Source: Gracilimonas sp046602855
GTDB lineage: Bacteria; Bacteroidota; Rhodothermia; Balneolales; Balneolaceae
Assembly (NCBI RefSeq): GCF_046602855.1
Contig: NZ_JBKINJ010000001.1
Coordinates: forward strand, 1,550,001-1,614,000
Direction: 5' to 3'
Length of the DNA: 64,000 nt
In this document: piece after piece, positions 15,603 through 23,950 of the stretch
How the letters are laid out: the number at the start of each line of letters is the position of its first letter
How positions within the stretch are numbered: position 1 is the stretch's first letter
The notes under the pieces: model-generated
What the model was told of the DNA's origin: nothing
Databases searched by the model: none
Seen by the model: only the letters and a program-made list of their open reading frames with translations
Made by a program: the position numbers and the translations under genes

Positions 15603-16304
15603 CTATTGATTACTTATTCGATTTCTTATCAACTCATCAACGGATAATCTGGCACCACTCTCTTCCATCAATCTTTTGGCTTGTTGATGAGTTACACCTA
15701 TACCTCTCATCCTTATAAGATTATCTTTGGTAAGTTCTTGCTTGGTGTAACCAATATCCAGCATATTGCTGGTGAAAAAGGCCGTTACATCTGCATTTCT
15801 GAGATCGATGAGATCCTGAATGCTTAACTCGTAACCCAGTTCTTTCATCATTCTGGTAAAAGTGCCACTTACGTCAGCATTTTGCAATGCGATCAATTCA
15901 CCCAGAGTCACATCCGAGTAACCGACGTCTCTTATTTGAGATGTGTATGTTGCTGTCACTCCTTCTTCACGAAGCGCGATGAGTTCTTCATGCGTCATCA
16001 AGCCGTAACCCATTTCTTCCATGCGGGCTCCCATTCTGTTCAGCAGGTCTTCGTCAGGTTGATTGAGTTCCTGAACAAAGGATTCGATAGGATTGACATC
16101 AAAAGTTGGGAAATTAATCTTGGATCCCGCATAGAAAACTAACGTAGCGATAAATGCGAGAAGTAATATGTAATTAGCGACTTTTGACCCGGAAGAACTT
16201 TCCTGTACTGACGAACCGCTCCCCATATCGGTATTTGATTCTTCTTCAAGATCTTCCAGATCGTTACGCAGATTTTTAAACTTTATGCTCATAGTTTTAC
16301 CCAT
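15603..16304 (-). CDS. Single-TM protein with about 30-residue ELIxLR/GVTxxF repeats
   Basis: A 233-residue protein. A cytoplasmic-looking acidic N-terminus is followed by one TM segment (YILLLAFIATLVFYAG, about 44-60) and then five tandem repeats of about 30 residues. Their consensus is MGY, two to four residues, LT, two residues, ELIxLRxxxVTAxFT. The same repeat occurs in BlaR1/M56-like and other membrane proteins of Bacteroidota, Acidobacteria and Myxococcota, where its function is unknown. With one TM the repeats are predicted to be periplasmic. The start could be MGKTM (16304) or MSIKF twelve bases later. It is preceded on the same strand by the CheY-like regulator and the 311-residue lipoprotein. 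Confidence 0.75.
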   Translation of the reverse strand: MGKTMSIKFKNLRNDLEDLEEESNTDMGSGSSVQESSSGSKVANYILLLAFIATLVFYAGSKINFPTFDVNPIESFVQELNQPDEDLLNRMGARMEEMGYGLMTHEELIALREEGVTATYTSQIRDVGYSDVTLGELIALQNADVSGTFTRMMKELGYELSIQDLIDLRNADVTAFFTSNMLDIGYTKQELTKDNLIRMRGIGVTHQQAKRLMEESGARLSVDELIRNRISNQ

Positions 16305-16354
16305 TTGTTATCTGAAAACCTACGATAAAAGTTCAAAAAAGATACGTTAGAAAT

Positions 16355-16723
16355 TTATTCGACAAGGTCCAAAGAACGGGTCAGCTCACCAATAGTAAAT
16401 GGTTTTGAGATAAGGTCAACACAATTTGTTGCCTTGGCCCTTTCATAGTTCACCTTGTCAGAATTGCCAGTCAGATAGATAACTGCTGTATCGATTGTTT
16501 CTTGGATTCTCTTTACTGCTTCAATACCATCGACCTCTCCCTTTAACCTGATATCCATGAGAATGATATCAGGCTCATGCTCTTCAGCAAGCTTAATAGC
16601 CTCTTCTCCTGAAGCTACTTTGCCAACAAGATTATGACCTAATTTTTTAATCATATTCTCAATAACAAGAGAAATTATCATATCATCTTCTACGATAAGA
16701 ACTTTTTTCACTGATTCTGCCAA
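16355..16723 (-). CDS. Single-domain response regulator (CheY-like)
   Basis: A 122-residue receiver domain without an output domain. Key residues are present: acidic pocket E12-D13-D14 (VEDD), phospho-acceptor Asp57 (ILMDIRL), Thr85 (YLTGNS) and Lys107 (ISKPF). The DIRLKGEVDGIEAVKRI stretch is typical of the receiver family that includes CpdR- and PdtaR-like proteins. It would transmit phosphorylation from a histidine kinase by protein contact. No kinase gene is in the window. It sits between the repeat-containing membrane protein and a lipoprotein on the same strand, with 50-bp spacers, so shared transcription is possible but unproven. Confidence 0.92.
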   Translation of the reverse strand: MAESVKKVLIVEDDMIISLVIENMIKKLGHNLVGKVASGEEAIKLAEEHEPDIILMDIRLKGEVDGIEAVKRIQETIDTAVIYLTGNSDKVNYERAKATNCVDLISKPFTIGELTRSLDLVE

Positions 16724-16768
16724 TTTATTTCCTTAATAAGCTTAAGATTATTCTTGTTTACCCTAACA

Positions 16769-17704
16769 CTAAAGAGAGGATGGGTAAACAAAAGTTACAT
16801 TTTTATTTTGCTGACCTGAAAAATTGTTTTCTTCTTCTGAAAATCTTATAACTAAATCTACCACAATTCCCTCTTCTATGTCTACATATGCCACCCATCC
16901 CGGAAATGTATCGTCGATTCCGTAGCTGACCGGAATGGCCCAGCAAGTCCGAATTTCTAGCTCTTCTCCATTATTTCTTTCTACGGGATAGTGTATTTTT
17001 CCAGGAATACCCTGGAGATCCTCAGCCTGCAAACTATATGTTGTATCTACTCCGGTGTAAGGCAGTAAATCTATTTCCATTCCTACCATTTCTTGCTGTA
17101 CATCTACATATCCAAAATTGATATAATCAGGTGTTTTAAAATCTGCATACCAATTACCCCAAATTCGGTTCACACCAAGTGCATCTAAAAAGACCGTAAT
17201 TTCAGTCCCAATAACTTCTGCAGAGTCAATAAATTGTTTTTCAAACGTAAGGCTCCATTCAATATTAGCACTATATTCATCGAATTGACCACAGTTTATA
17301 CACCCGGGTTGTGGATTCATAGAACTTAACTTAAGACGATTGGTATCTTCAATTCCGGTGAATTGCCGGTTTCTATACAAAACTCGTTTAGCGGCACTGA
17401 GCAACGTATCAGTGTTGGTCATTTCAATTCGTACTACATCTCGATTTACTCTCGCACATGGGTTCTTTCCGTCAATAAAAAGAATTTCACTGTACCCGGT
17501 AAAACCATACTCATTAAGAGTGGAGCAAAGTCGACCATTATTAAGTTCTTGATAATCCTCATTCAAGGCTTGAAGCTCACCAAGTTCCATTTTAGAATAA
17601 ACCGTAGGATACTCGAGTGCAGCATCACTAATGGTAAGCATGTCACAAGCAGAAATTGAAAGAAGCACGGCTACCACTGTTGTTAATGAAATGAGATTTT
17701 GCAC
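16769..17704 (-). CDS. Lipoprotein of unknown function
   Basis: A 311-residue protein with a lipoprotein signal peptide (hydrophobic LISLTTVVAVLLSI, lipobox ISAC, Cys20). The mature part is mixed alpha/beta and contains four other cysteines, including a CINCGQF motif that might form a disulfide or bind metal. It ends in a beta-rich segment (VAYVDIEEGIVVDLVIRFSEEENNF). No known domain is recognised. It is the first gene of the minus-strand run leading to the response regulator; the start is followed by a normal signal sequence, and a 113-bp divergent spacer separates it from the next gene. Confidence 0.7.
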   Translation of the reverse strand: MQNLISLTTVVAVLLSISACDMLTISDAALEYPTVYSKMELGELQALNEDYQELNNGRLCSTLNEYGFTGYSEILFIDGKNPCARVNRDVVRIEMTNTDTLLSAAKRVLYRNRQFTGIEDTNRLKLSSMNPQPGCINCGQFDEYSANIEWSLTFEKQFIDSAEVIGTEITVFLDALGVNRIWGNWYADFKTPDYINFGYVDVQQEMVGMEIDLLPYTGVDTTYSLQAEDLQGIPGKIHYPVERNNGEELEIRTCWAIPVSYGIDDTFPGWVAYVDIEEGIVVDLVIRFSEEENNFSGQQNKNVTFVYPSSL

Positions 17705-17817
17705 GCCTTTGATAATTGGTTGATGATATCTTAAACTACCAAAAATAGGATGATCTTACAACTCCGGCCGGTTTCAATTCATCAGCTGTTTAAATAGAAA
17801 ACCTTATATATGTTGCT

Positions 17818-18933
17818 ATGAACAAAAAAAAGATAATATGTGTGATTGGAGCCGGTATCAGCGGCCTAAGTACCGCCTCACTACTCATGCAACTGGGATA
17901 TCAGGTTCATATTATTTCAAAAGATGATCCGAGGTCAGCTGCTTTGAACCCGGAATTTTCAAGTTTGTTTCCGGCGGCTTCCATCATTCCTCACGCTGTC
18001 AATTCAGACGAACTCAATGAGGTCTTCAGTATTAGTAAGAATTATTTTGAAACACTCTACAGTCAGCGATTCCCCGGTGTAACAAAAACAAAGCATTATG
18101 AACTTTTTTCTTACCACAAAGAAGTGCCTGATTATGCAAATGTAATGGAGCAATTCCGGATCTTTAATGAATTCAGAGGTGAGTTCTATCCGGAACATCC
18201 GGATCACCATGTTAAAAGTGGCTGGAGATTCGAAACCTATTTTGCCGACTGGCCTCTCTATTTCCCTGCCTTGATACAGAAGGTACTTAATAAAGTATCC
18301 GGGTTTGAGATCAAAGAATTAAAAACTGAAGACTTGCCTGCCCTCCCTTTCGATGTTATCGTCAATTGCACTGAGATCGGAAGTATAGATCTTTTTGGAG
18401 ATACCTCGGGCCGGATCATCCATAGGGGACATTTGATCAACATACCAGGTGCGGCCACGATCATGGACCCTAAAGGAGATCCGGTATCTTACAATTATTA
18501 TCCCGGAAAACAGGTTTACAGAAGTGAATCAGGTTGCGAACAGGACGTATATTGTTATTCCCGCAATGATGGTTTGGTTTTAGGTGGAAGCCGACAAAAA
18601 GGCTACATTAATGAAAATAGGGAATGGCAGGGTGAAGAGAACGTGGACCCGGTGACAAACGTGCAAAATCTGGAATTACCTACTCAGATCATAGAGATTC
18701 ACAAAGAAATTCTTAAGTTTTCCTTTGATTACGAGCTCCCTCCTGTTTCTGAAATGCATTCAAAGCTCGGATATCGTTTTACGCGTTCTACTGAGAATGG
18801 TTTAAGGATCCAAGCGGAGGAAGTTGGTGATAAATTGGTAATTCACAATTATGGTCATGGAGGGGCAGGTGTTACTCTTAGCTGGGGATGTGCACAAAAA
18901 GTGAGTGGCTTGCTGCAACAGCTTACGTGGTAA
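17818..18933 (+). CDS. FAD-dependent oxidoreductase, D-amino-acid-oxidase family
   Basis: A 371-residue DAO-fold enzyme. The FAD-binding start is CVIGAGISGLSTASLL (residues 8-23). The C-terminal half carries the diagnostic DAO motifs: GYRFTRSTENGLRI and HNYGHGGAGVTLSWGCA, the latter binding FAD near the active site. Known members oxidise D-amino acids to imino acids and make hydrogen peroxide; a bacterial role in D-amino-acid turnover from peptidoglycan is plausible. The substrate is not determinable here. Its 3' end overlaps the convergent merC-like gene by 11 bp. Confidence 0.85.
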   Translation: MNKKKIICVIGAGISGLSTASLLMQLGYQVHIISKDDPRSAALNPEFSSLFPAASIIPHAVNSDELNEVFSISKNYFETLYSQRFPGVTKTKHYELFSYHKEVPDYANVMEQFRIFNEFRGEFYPEHPDHHVKSGWRFETYFADWPLYFPALIQKVLNKVSGFEIKELKTEDLPALPFDVIVNCTEIGSIDLFGDTSGRIIHRGHLINIPGAATIMDPKGDPVSYNYYPGKQVYRSESGCEQDVYCYSRNDGLVLGGSRQKGYINENREWQGEENVDPVTNVQNLELPTQIIEIHKEILKFSFDYELPPVSEMHSKLGYRFTRSTENGLRIQAEEVGDKLVIHNYGHGGAGVTLSWGCAQKVSGLLQQLTW

Positions 18934-19312
18934 AACCCATCTTTTTTTTATAATTCAACCAATGTCCACGTATCAAAAGCAAACTCCCGATCAACGTAAC
19001 GGCTGCCTCACCGTAATCCCCTAATGTATCATTGAAAAGCCATGCCAGGAATATGATCACCAGTCCAACAAATAAATAACCTGATATTGATTTAAGATCT
19101 TTTCGGTTCTTCACAGAAAGGATCACAGCAGGGGCAATGGCCAGAAAAAAAACCAGGTGAGTATATTCGTGAAAGTCATCAAGAGCCGGCCAAAGCGGAA
19201 TCAGCGATACAAATACCGGGACCAGCAGACAGTGTATGGCGCATAATCCGGAAAGTCCTATCCCCAGACGGTCCCAGAATCCTTTATTATCATTTTGTTG
19301 GTAATCACTCAT
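18923..19312 (-). CDS. MerC-domain membrane protein
   Basis: A 129-residue protein with four predicted TM segments and the MerC signature GLCAIHCLLVP near the N-terminus, whose cysteines bind mercuric ion in MerC transporters. The rest (FFLAIAPAVILSVKNRKD, GYLFVGLVIIFLAWLF) fits the family. No merA, merR or merP is nearby, so a mercury-resistance role is not supported by context. Stand-alone MerC-domain proteins are common in Bacteroidota, and other soft-metal or unrelated roles are possible. Confidence 0.85.
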   Translation of the reverse strand: MSDYQQNDNKGFWDRLGIGLSGLCAIHCLLVPVFVSLIPLWPALDDFHEYTHLVFFLAIAPAVILSVKNRKDLKSISGYLFVGLVIIFLAWLFNDTLGDYGEAAVTLIGSLLLIRGHWLNYKKKMGFTT

Positions 19313-19555
19313 CAGCGTTGAGCAGTCGGATTATCAAATTTTTTTTACAGACCCCAAAGGTAAAAAAATTCTATAACAGCTATGAGGTTTTAATCATCTA
19401 AAATATCGATAAAGCCATTATCTATTTTGGCCAAGTTTTTAAACTAAAAGACAAGTGAAACAATCACAGTCCATTCCCACCACTCACTTCTTATTAATGA
19501 TCACGGCCCGAATCAGCCAAAACTTTATTCACAGATTCTGAAAGTTAGACCGTAA

Positions 19556-19810
19556 TCAATATTTTTTAGGACTCAGAAACCTGTTAACTGAGTCTTTTCT
19601 TTTCTTTCGATGCTTTGTATTCCTACCTGTCACTCGTTTTCGCCACATTTTAAAGCTCGATCGCTTCATTTCAGATCGCATCAATTCGATGGTTTCCTCT
19701 TCATTCAGTCCAAATTGAAATTCGATGGCATCGAAGGGAGTGCGATCTTCCCAAGCCATTTCAACGATTCTGCTTTTATATGCTTGTGATAAGTTGTCTG
19801 CTTTGCTCAT
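19556..19810 (-). CDS. TIGR03643/DUF2805 family protein
   Basis: An 84-residue, very basic cytoplasmic protein. The conserved core reads RIVEMAWEDRTPFDAIEFQ, then FGLNEEETIELMR and SSFKMWRKRVTGRNTKH, which is the TIGR03643 (DUF2805) pattern. The helix-turn-helix-like spacing and the Arg/Lys-rich tail suggest nucleic-acid binding, but the function is not established. It is a stand-alone gene between merC and the Bax-inhibitor gene, all on the minus strand. Confidence 0.85.
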   Translation of the reverse strand: MSKADNLSQAYKSRIVEMAWEDRTPFDAIEFQFGLNEEETIELMRSEMKRSSFKMWRKRVTGRNTKHRKKRKDSVNRFLSPKKY

Positions 19811-19860
19811 ATATAATTGATTTATAGTTCACTACAAATTTCAAATGAATTTCAATCCAT

Positions 19861-19893
19861 AAAAAAGCTCCTGCCAATTTAAGCAGAAGCTTT
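19861..19893 (-). terminator. Intrinsic terminator after the Bax inhibitor-1 family gene
   Basis: AAAGCTCCTGC and GCAGAAGCTTT pair with one mismatch around an 8-base loop. On the minus strand the stem is followed by a run of T (six A on the plus strand at 19861-19866). It lies 29 bp beyond the stop at 19922. Confidence 0.75.
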
Positions 19894-19921
19894 AAAAATT
19901 AATCTGAATTCCGGTAACCAA

Positions 19922-20617
19922 TCACCTGCGATCGCCAAATATTCTCAGCATAAAAATAAACATATTAATGAAGTCAAGATAAAGGGCAAGAGCTCCCATA
20001 ATAGCTCCTTTACTTCCCTCTTCTGATTCCACATCCATCTCAAGACTCATGCGTTTGATCTTCTGAGTATCATAGGCTGTGAGTCCTACAAATACCAGTA
20101 CACCAATGTAGGTCACTGCCCAATACAACATTTCGCTATGCCAAAAAATATTTACAATACTGGCAATAATTATCCCTATCAACCCCATAAAAAGTATATT
20201 CCCCCAACTGGAAAGATCCGTCTTGGTAAAATATCCGTAAGCGCTCATCACCCCAAAGGTTCCTGCAGTAATAAAGAAGGTAGAAGCAATAGAAGCGGCC
20301 GTGTAGATCAGGAACAGTACCGAAAATGTGAGTCCGTTCAGCGCCGAATACAGCAAAAATAAAGTAATGGCCCGAGTAGCGTTCATGCTCTTAACTGAAC
20401 TTGAAAGCCAGATAACCAATCCGACCTCGGCTATGATAATCCCAAAGAACAGGATCTGATTACTTGCAATAGTGTTGACCAATGTTTCGGAACTCGCTAC
20501 TCTGAGTGCGACAAAACCGGTTATTGCAAGAGCAAGAGCCATCCAGCCATACACTTTGTTAATAAAAGTAGCCTGAATCGAATTTACCTGTTCTGCTGTT
20601 AATTGTTGTGTATTCAT
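19922..20617 (-). CDS. Bax inhibitor-1/YccA family membrane protein
   Basis: A 231-residue protein with seven predicted TM segments. Family marks are FINKVYGWMALALAITGFVAL near the N-terminus, the central LSSWGNILFMGLIGIIIASIVN region and the C-terminal GLTAYDTQKIKRM followed by GALALYLDFINMFIFMLRIFG, where the Asp residues form the BI-1 proton/calcium-leak sensor in characterised homologues. The bacterial YccA member interacts with FtsH; other members leak calcium. The length is typical. It is transcribed alone, with a terminator downstream and an AT-rich spacer upstream. Confidence 0.93.
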   Translation of the reverse strand: MNTQQLTAEQVNSIQATFINKVYGWMALALAITGFVALRVASSETLVNTIASNQILFFGIIIAEVGLVIWLSSSVKSMNATRAITLFLLYSALNGLTFSVLFLIYTAASIASTFFITAGTFGVMSAYGYFTKTDLSSWGNILFMGLIGIIIASIVNIFWHSEMLYWAVTYIGVLVFVGLTAYDTQKIKRMSLEMDVESEEGSKGAIMGALALYLDFINMFIFMLRIFGDRR

Positions 20618-20699
20618 TATTTCTTAATGATAAATAATTAGTTTAATGTTGAAAGTGTTTGATTGATATTATCAAACCACAAAAAAGTGCAAATATTGT

Positions 20700-20789
20700 A
20701 TGAATAAAATACTAAAATTCATCGGCGTTTGTATACTATGTATTATCATAGTTACAGGTTTGGTCTATCTATTTGAATGGATATTTTAA
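20700..20789 (+). CDS. Tiny single-TM protein (29 aa)
   Basis: A 29-codon ATG frame encoding a short basic start (MNKILKF), one hydrophobic segment (IGVCILCIIIVTGLVYLF) and a short end (EWIF). It ends 21 bp before the DUF2892 gene in the same direction. The composition is exactly that of a small membrane peptide, but a frame this short could arise by chance in AT-rich DNA. Confidence 0.4.
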   Translation: MNKILKFIGVCILCIIIVTGLVYLFEWIF

Positions 20790-20810
20790 TTAAAAAAAGA
20801 TGAGGTTACT

Positions 20811-21017
20811 ATGAACAAAAACATGGGCTCCACTGATAAGATAATTCGATTTATACTTGCTGCAATTTTTGTAATACTATACTATTCAGGTATCGTTACC
20901 GGAACTGCAGGTATCGTTTTATTAGTACTTGCAGGTGTATTTGTATTAACCAGTCTGATTGGGTTTTGTCCGCTTTACGCTCCGTTTGGATTAAGTACAT
21001 GCAAGACTGAATCTTGA
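20811..21017 (+). CDS. DUF2892 family small membrane protein
   Basis: A 68-residue protein with two TM segments. The family pattern is clear: NMGSTDKIIRFILAAIF at the start and a C-terminal LIGFCPLYAPFGLSTC, matching DUF2892 (also the membrane part of YgaP rhodanese). The two cysteines at the end are conserved in the family. The start has an AGATGAGG site 8 bp upstream. It is followed by a strong terminator. The function is unknown. Confidence 0.88.
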   Translation: MNKNMGSTDKIIRFILAAIFVILYYSGIVTGTAGIVLLVLAGVFVLTSLIGFCPLYAPFGLSTCKTES

Positions 21018-21071
21018 CCGCGTAAGCACTTGCAAAACTGAGGCCTAAACAGGCATACCTATAACAATATT

Positions 21072-21104
21072 AAAAAGGGCATACTATTGATATGCCCTTT
21101 TTTT
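21072..21104. terminator. Bidirectional intrinsic terminator
   Basis: AAAAAGGGCATA and TATGCCCTTTTT form a perfect 12-bp stem around a 7-base loop. T-runs are present on both strands, serving the DUF2892 gene (plus) and the convergent DUF5916 gene (minus). Confidence 0.9.
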
Positions 21105-21121
21105 CCAATTAATTATAATTT

Positions 21122-23836
21122 TCAGCTTCCAAACCAATAGCTAAGCTTAATTAGAAATACATTCGTTGGTTTGGCATTGAAAAGATCATTCAGTTGATCA
21201 CCCAGATCAAATGCACCAACTCTTGAATAATCCTCCCGCTGTTGCTGCCATACAAAATAAAGGGTTGATCCGGGAGTGTACTCCCATCTGAACACGGCAT
21301 TACCCTGTAGAGAACGAAAGTTGAAATCGGGATCAGCGATGGAAAATGAAGAAGAACTTCCGTTCCCATCCGGATCGATCGTATAAATTCCATTCTGATC
21401 TGTTATGTTGCCAATATCTTCACCATATACATCATAGTTGTACGTATATGGTTCAGCCACTTCTTTGAACCTTGAGAAATCTCCAGTCGCTACATATGGC
21501 CTGAAATAAGTTTGAAGACTCATGGTTGGACTAAAGGTCCAATTCAGTCGAAGATTCGCACTTAATGTATGCTGTTCTATATCTGAGAAAACATAACGAT
21601 TTTCATATGTATGAGTAGCATTTACATCACTTACAGCAGTTATGTACTGATCAACATCCACCTGATGCCTATATTCCGGTCCAAAACTTAATTGTATGAA
21701 AGTTGTAGGGCGATAGTTTACTCCTAACCAGACCGCGTTATCGTACTCACCGGCTACTTCACGGCGAAGATTTCCTCCAATATTAAAGCTGATATCTTTA
21801 CTCCGATCAGTGTTCAGGTTAGAGATCAGATTCCAGTCTTTTGGCCGCTCCAAAACCGGGCCGCCACGACTGATGCGATCGTAATACTGCTTGAAGTTAT
21901 AACCAAAGTTATAATTAAATGACCATTGATTATTGAATGACACACTTCCACCATTCATAATACTGTTTCTGATCTGGTCACCATCATAATTCCATCCTGA
22001 ATCGTAACCGATAAAGAAATCATAATATCTTACATATTTAGGATCTATCTCTCGATATATCACCACTCCACCAACCCATTTAAGATCGGCCCGTGTTTGG
22101 AATCCTAGATCATTGACCTCATAACCCGGTGAGGTTTGTGAATAGGTCAAAGCAGCCAACCAATTATCATCACCCCCCTGCTTCTTGATACTCATTTCAG
22201 TGGAAAAACCCTGCAGTGCCGTTTTTGAAGGATCGACTGAAAGAACATCTGAATCAATACGATCATAATATCTGACCGGTGACCGCTGTGTTCTTACAAT
22301 AGCCTCATTACTGCCATGTACGCTGCTGGCAGACAATGCACCGCTTGCTACCCAGTTCTGATCATCAAACTGATGCTCATAATCTACACCACCCACATAT
22401 GCAGAGCTATGCATGAAATCTTCAAAGTAACGTCCATCCAAAGATCGGTTCACAGCTGTAGCAAATCCACCCAAATAGGTATTACCTTTATTGAAATCTT
22501 TCTTGGCTCGGCTCACCAGATAGTTGGTTGCCGGTTCAACTGCAATAGAACCATCATTACCATTACCCAAAGTGTAATCTGCATTTTCCTGAAGGGTATA
22601 AGCGTCCATCAGACCAATAGACCACCCATTTTTGGTTTTGCCACTCAATTTTGCAGCCGTTGCAATCGTAGTGAGATCCGGAACGGTATTATATTCAGCA
22701 TTTACGCCGGCTCGGCCCGGTGAGCCCTGTGGAGAGCGACCGATCCTTCTTGAGTAAAATGGTGTGGGTACATTATATCTGATAAAGGTTTTGGTTTGAC
22801 CAAATTGAAAAATATCCCTTCCCTCTAAAAAGAAAGGACGTCGTTCTGAATAGAAATTCTCATTAGCTGTCAGATTTATAACTGCAGGGTCCGCTTCCAC
22901 CTGACCAAAATCAGGGTTTATGGTAGCAGAGAGAGTCAGATCTGAAGTTATTCCATATTTGATGTCAGCTCCTACCCTCCCCGAGAGATCATTTCGCTGA
23001 TAGTAAGGATCAGAGGTAGGCCGTTCAGGAATGCGGGTAAAATCGGCTGATACGTAAGGCATGATTTCAAGCCTTCTGGGTTCAGACAATTGTTTGATAC
23101 CACTTAGTTCTCCAAAATTAGAAACAATTCCTGAGGCATTCTGCGAAGTGGGTTTCCAAAAAATTTCTTCGCCGCTTCTTGCTATGCTGCGCTGAAAATT
23201 GATACCCCATCTCTGTTCATTAGCCTTGGAATCGAACCTGAGCTGTGATAATGGGATCTTCATCTCAGCCGACCAACCATAATCGGTAATTTGTGCTTTG
23301 GCCTCCCATACAGCGTCCCAGGTAGCATCTTCGTTGGTATCATTGATGATCATAAAATCTCTTTGAACACCACGAGGATTTACCGCAAAAATGAAGGCGG
23401 TTCGTTTATCATTATAACTGTCAAAACCCACGGTCACCCAATCACTTGTTTCGGTACCGTCTCTTCGAAATAAGGGTGCAATAATTGAATCAGGTGCAGA
23501 ATCGTATGCTTTGAATCCTATATACACGTGTGAATCGGTGTACAGGATCCTGGCCTCTGTTCTTTGAGTAGCCGGTGCTCCATCGTTTGGAGAGCGCTGT
23601 GTAAAAAGAGTAGCTATGGGGATATTAATCCAAACATTTTCATTAACAAGACCGTCCAGTTGTAAATTTGATTGGTCTATTAATTTGGAAGCACTAATTG
23701 AAGGTGATGCAACCCTGCCTGAACGGATATTTTGCTCCTTTAATGTATCAATAACTTTGTTTTCCTGATAAGAATTCTGGGCATTTACTCCGCCAACAAA
23801 GCAGAGCAATCCTAGTGTTAGACATACGAATCTCAT
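21122..23836 (-). CDS. DUF5916 outer-membrane protein with CBM9-like N-terminal domain
   Basis: A 904-residue exported protein with a cleavable signal peptide (ending NAQ). Residues about 45-250 form a CBM9-like beta-sandwich (LDGLVNENVW, ARILYTDSHVYIGFKAYDS, WDAVWEAKAQITDYGWSAEMKIPLSQLRF). The remainder is a DUF5916 beta-barrel-like region (ERRPFFLEGRDIFQFG, YSRRIGRSPQG) with alternating strands to the end, closing on an aromatic-rich KLSYWFGS as outer-membrane proteins do. The family is widespread in Bacteroidota and its substrate is unknown; carbohydrate or peptide handling is guessed from the CBM9 fold. It lies 114 bp downstream of the DUF4097 genes on the same strand, separated by a small inverted repeat, so it may have its own promoter. 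Confidence 0.88.
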   Translation of the reverse strand: MRFVCLTLGLLCFVGGVNAQNSYQENKVIDTLKEQNIRSGRVASPSISASKLIDQSNLQLDGLVNENVWINIPIATLFTQRSPNDGAPATQRTEARILYTDSHVYIGFKAYDSAPDSIIAPLFRRDGTETSDWVTVGFDSYNDKRTAFIFAVNPRGVQRDFMIINDTNEDATWDAVWEAKAQITDYGWSAEMKIPLSQLRFDSKANEQRWGINFQRSIARSGEEIFWKPTSQNASGIVSNFGELSGIKQLSEPRRLEIMPYVSADFTRIPERPTSDPYYQRNDLSGRVGADIKYGITSDLTLSATINPDFGQVEADPAVINLTANENFYSERRPFFLEGRDIFQFGQTKTFIRYNVPTPFYSRRIGRSPQGSPGRAGVNAEYNTVPDLTTIATAAKLSGKTKNGWSIGLMDAYTLQENADYTLGNGNDGSIAVEPATNYLVSRAKKDFNKGNTYLGGFATAVNRSLDGRYFEDFMHSSAYVGGVDYEHQFDDQNWVASGALSASSVHGSNEAIVRTQRSPVRYYDRIDSDVLSVDPSKTALQGFSTEMSIKKQGGDDNWLAALTYSQTSPGYEVNDLGFQTRADLKWVGGVVIYREIDPKYVRYYDFFIGYDSGWNYDGDQIRNSIMNGGSVSFNNQWSFNYNFGYNFKQYYDRISRGGPVLERPKDWNLISNLNTDRSKDISFNIGGNLRREVAGEYDNAVWLGVNYRPTTFIQLSFGPEYRHQVDVDQYITAVSDVNATHTYENRYVFSDIEQHTLSANLRLNWTFSPTMSLQTYFRPYVATGDFSRFKEVAEPYTYNYDVYGEDIGNITDQNGIYTIDPDGNGSSSSFSIADPDFNFRSLQGNAVFRWEYTPGSTLYFVWQQQREDYSRVGAFDLGDQLNDLFNAKPTNVFLIKLSYWFGS

Positions 23837-23871
23837 AGTAATTTTTATTTTGTTTGAAAGGAGTCCTATCC

Positions 23872-23902
23872 CCGCAACATATTATGTAGCTTTATGTTAC
23901 GG
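23872..23902. repeat. Inverted repeat between the DUF4097 and DUF5916 genes
   Basis: CCGCAACATA and TATGTTACGG are ten-base arms with one mismatch and an 11-base spacer, itself enclosed by GGAG/CTCC. It could be a weak terminator or an operator for the downstream DUF5916 gene; there is no T-run. Confidence 0.4.
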
Positions 23903-23950
23903 CTCCTAAGTTAGGTTTATGTCTTACACGAATAGCAGAAGAAAAAGTTA

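Noticed and set aside
18923..19312. A mercury-resistance operon
   Set aside because: Only the MerC-domain gene is present; no merR, merA, merT or merP.
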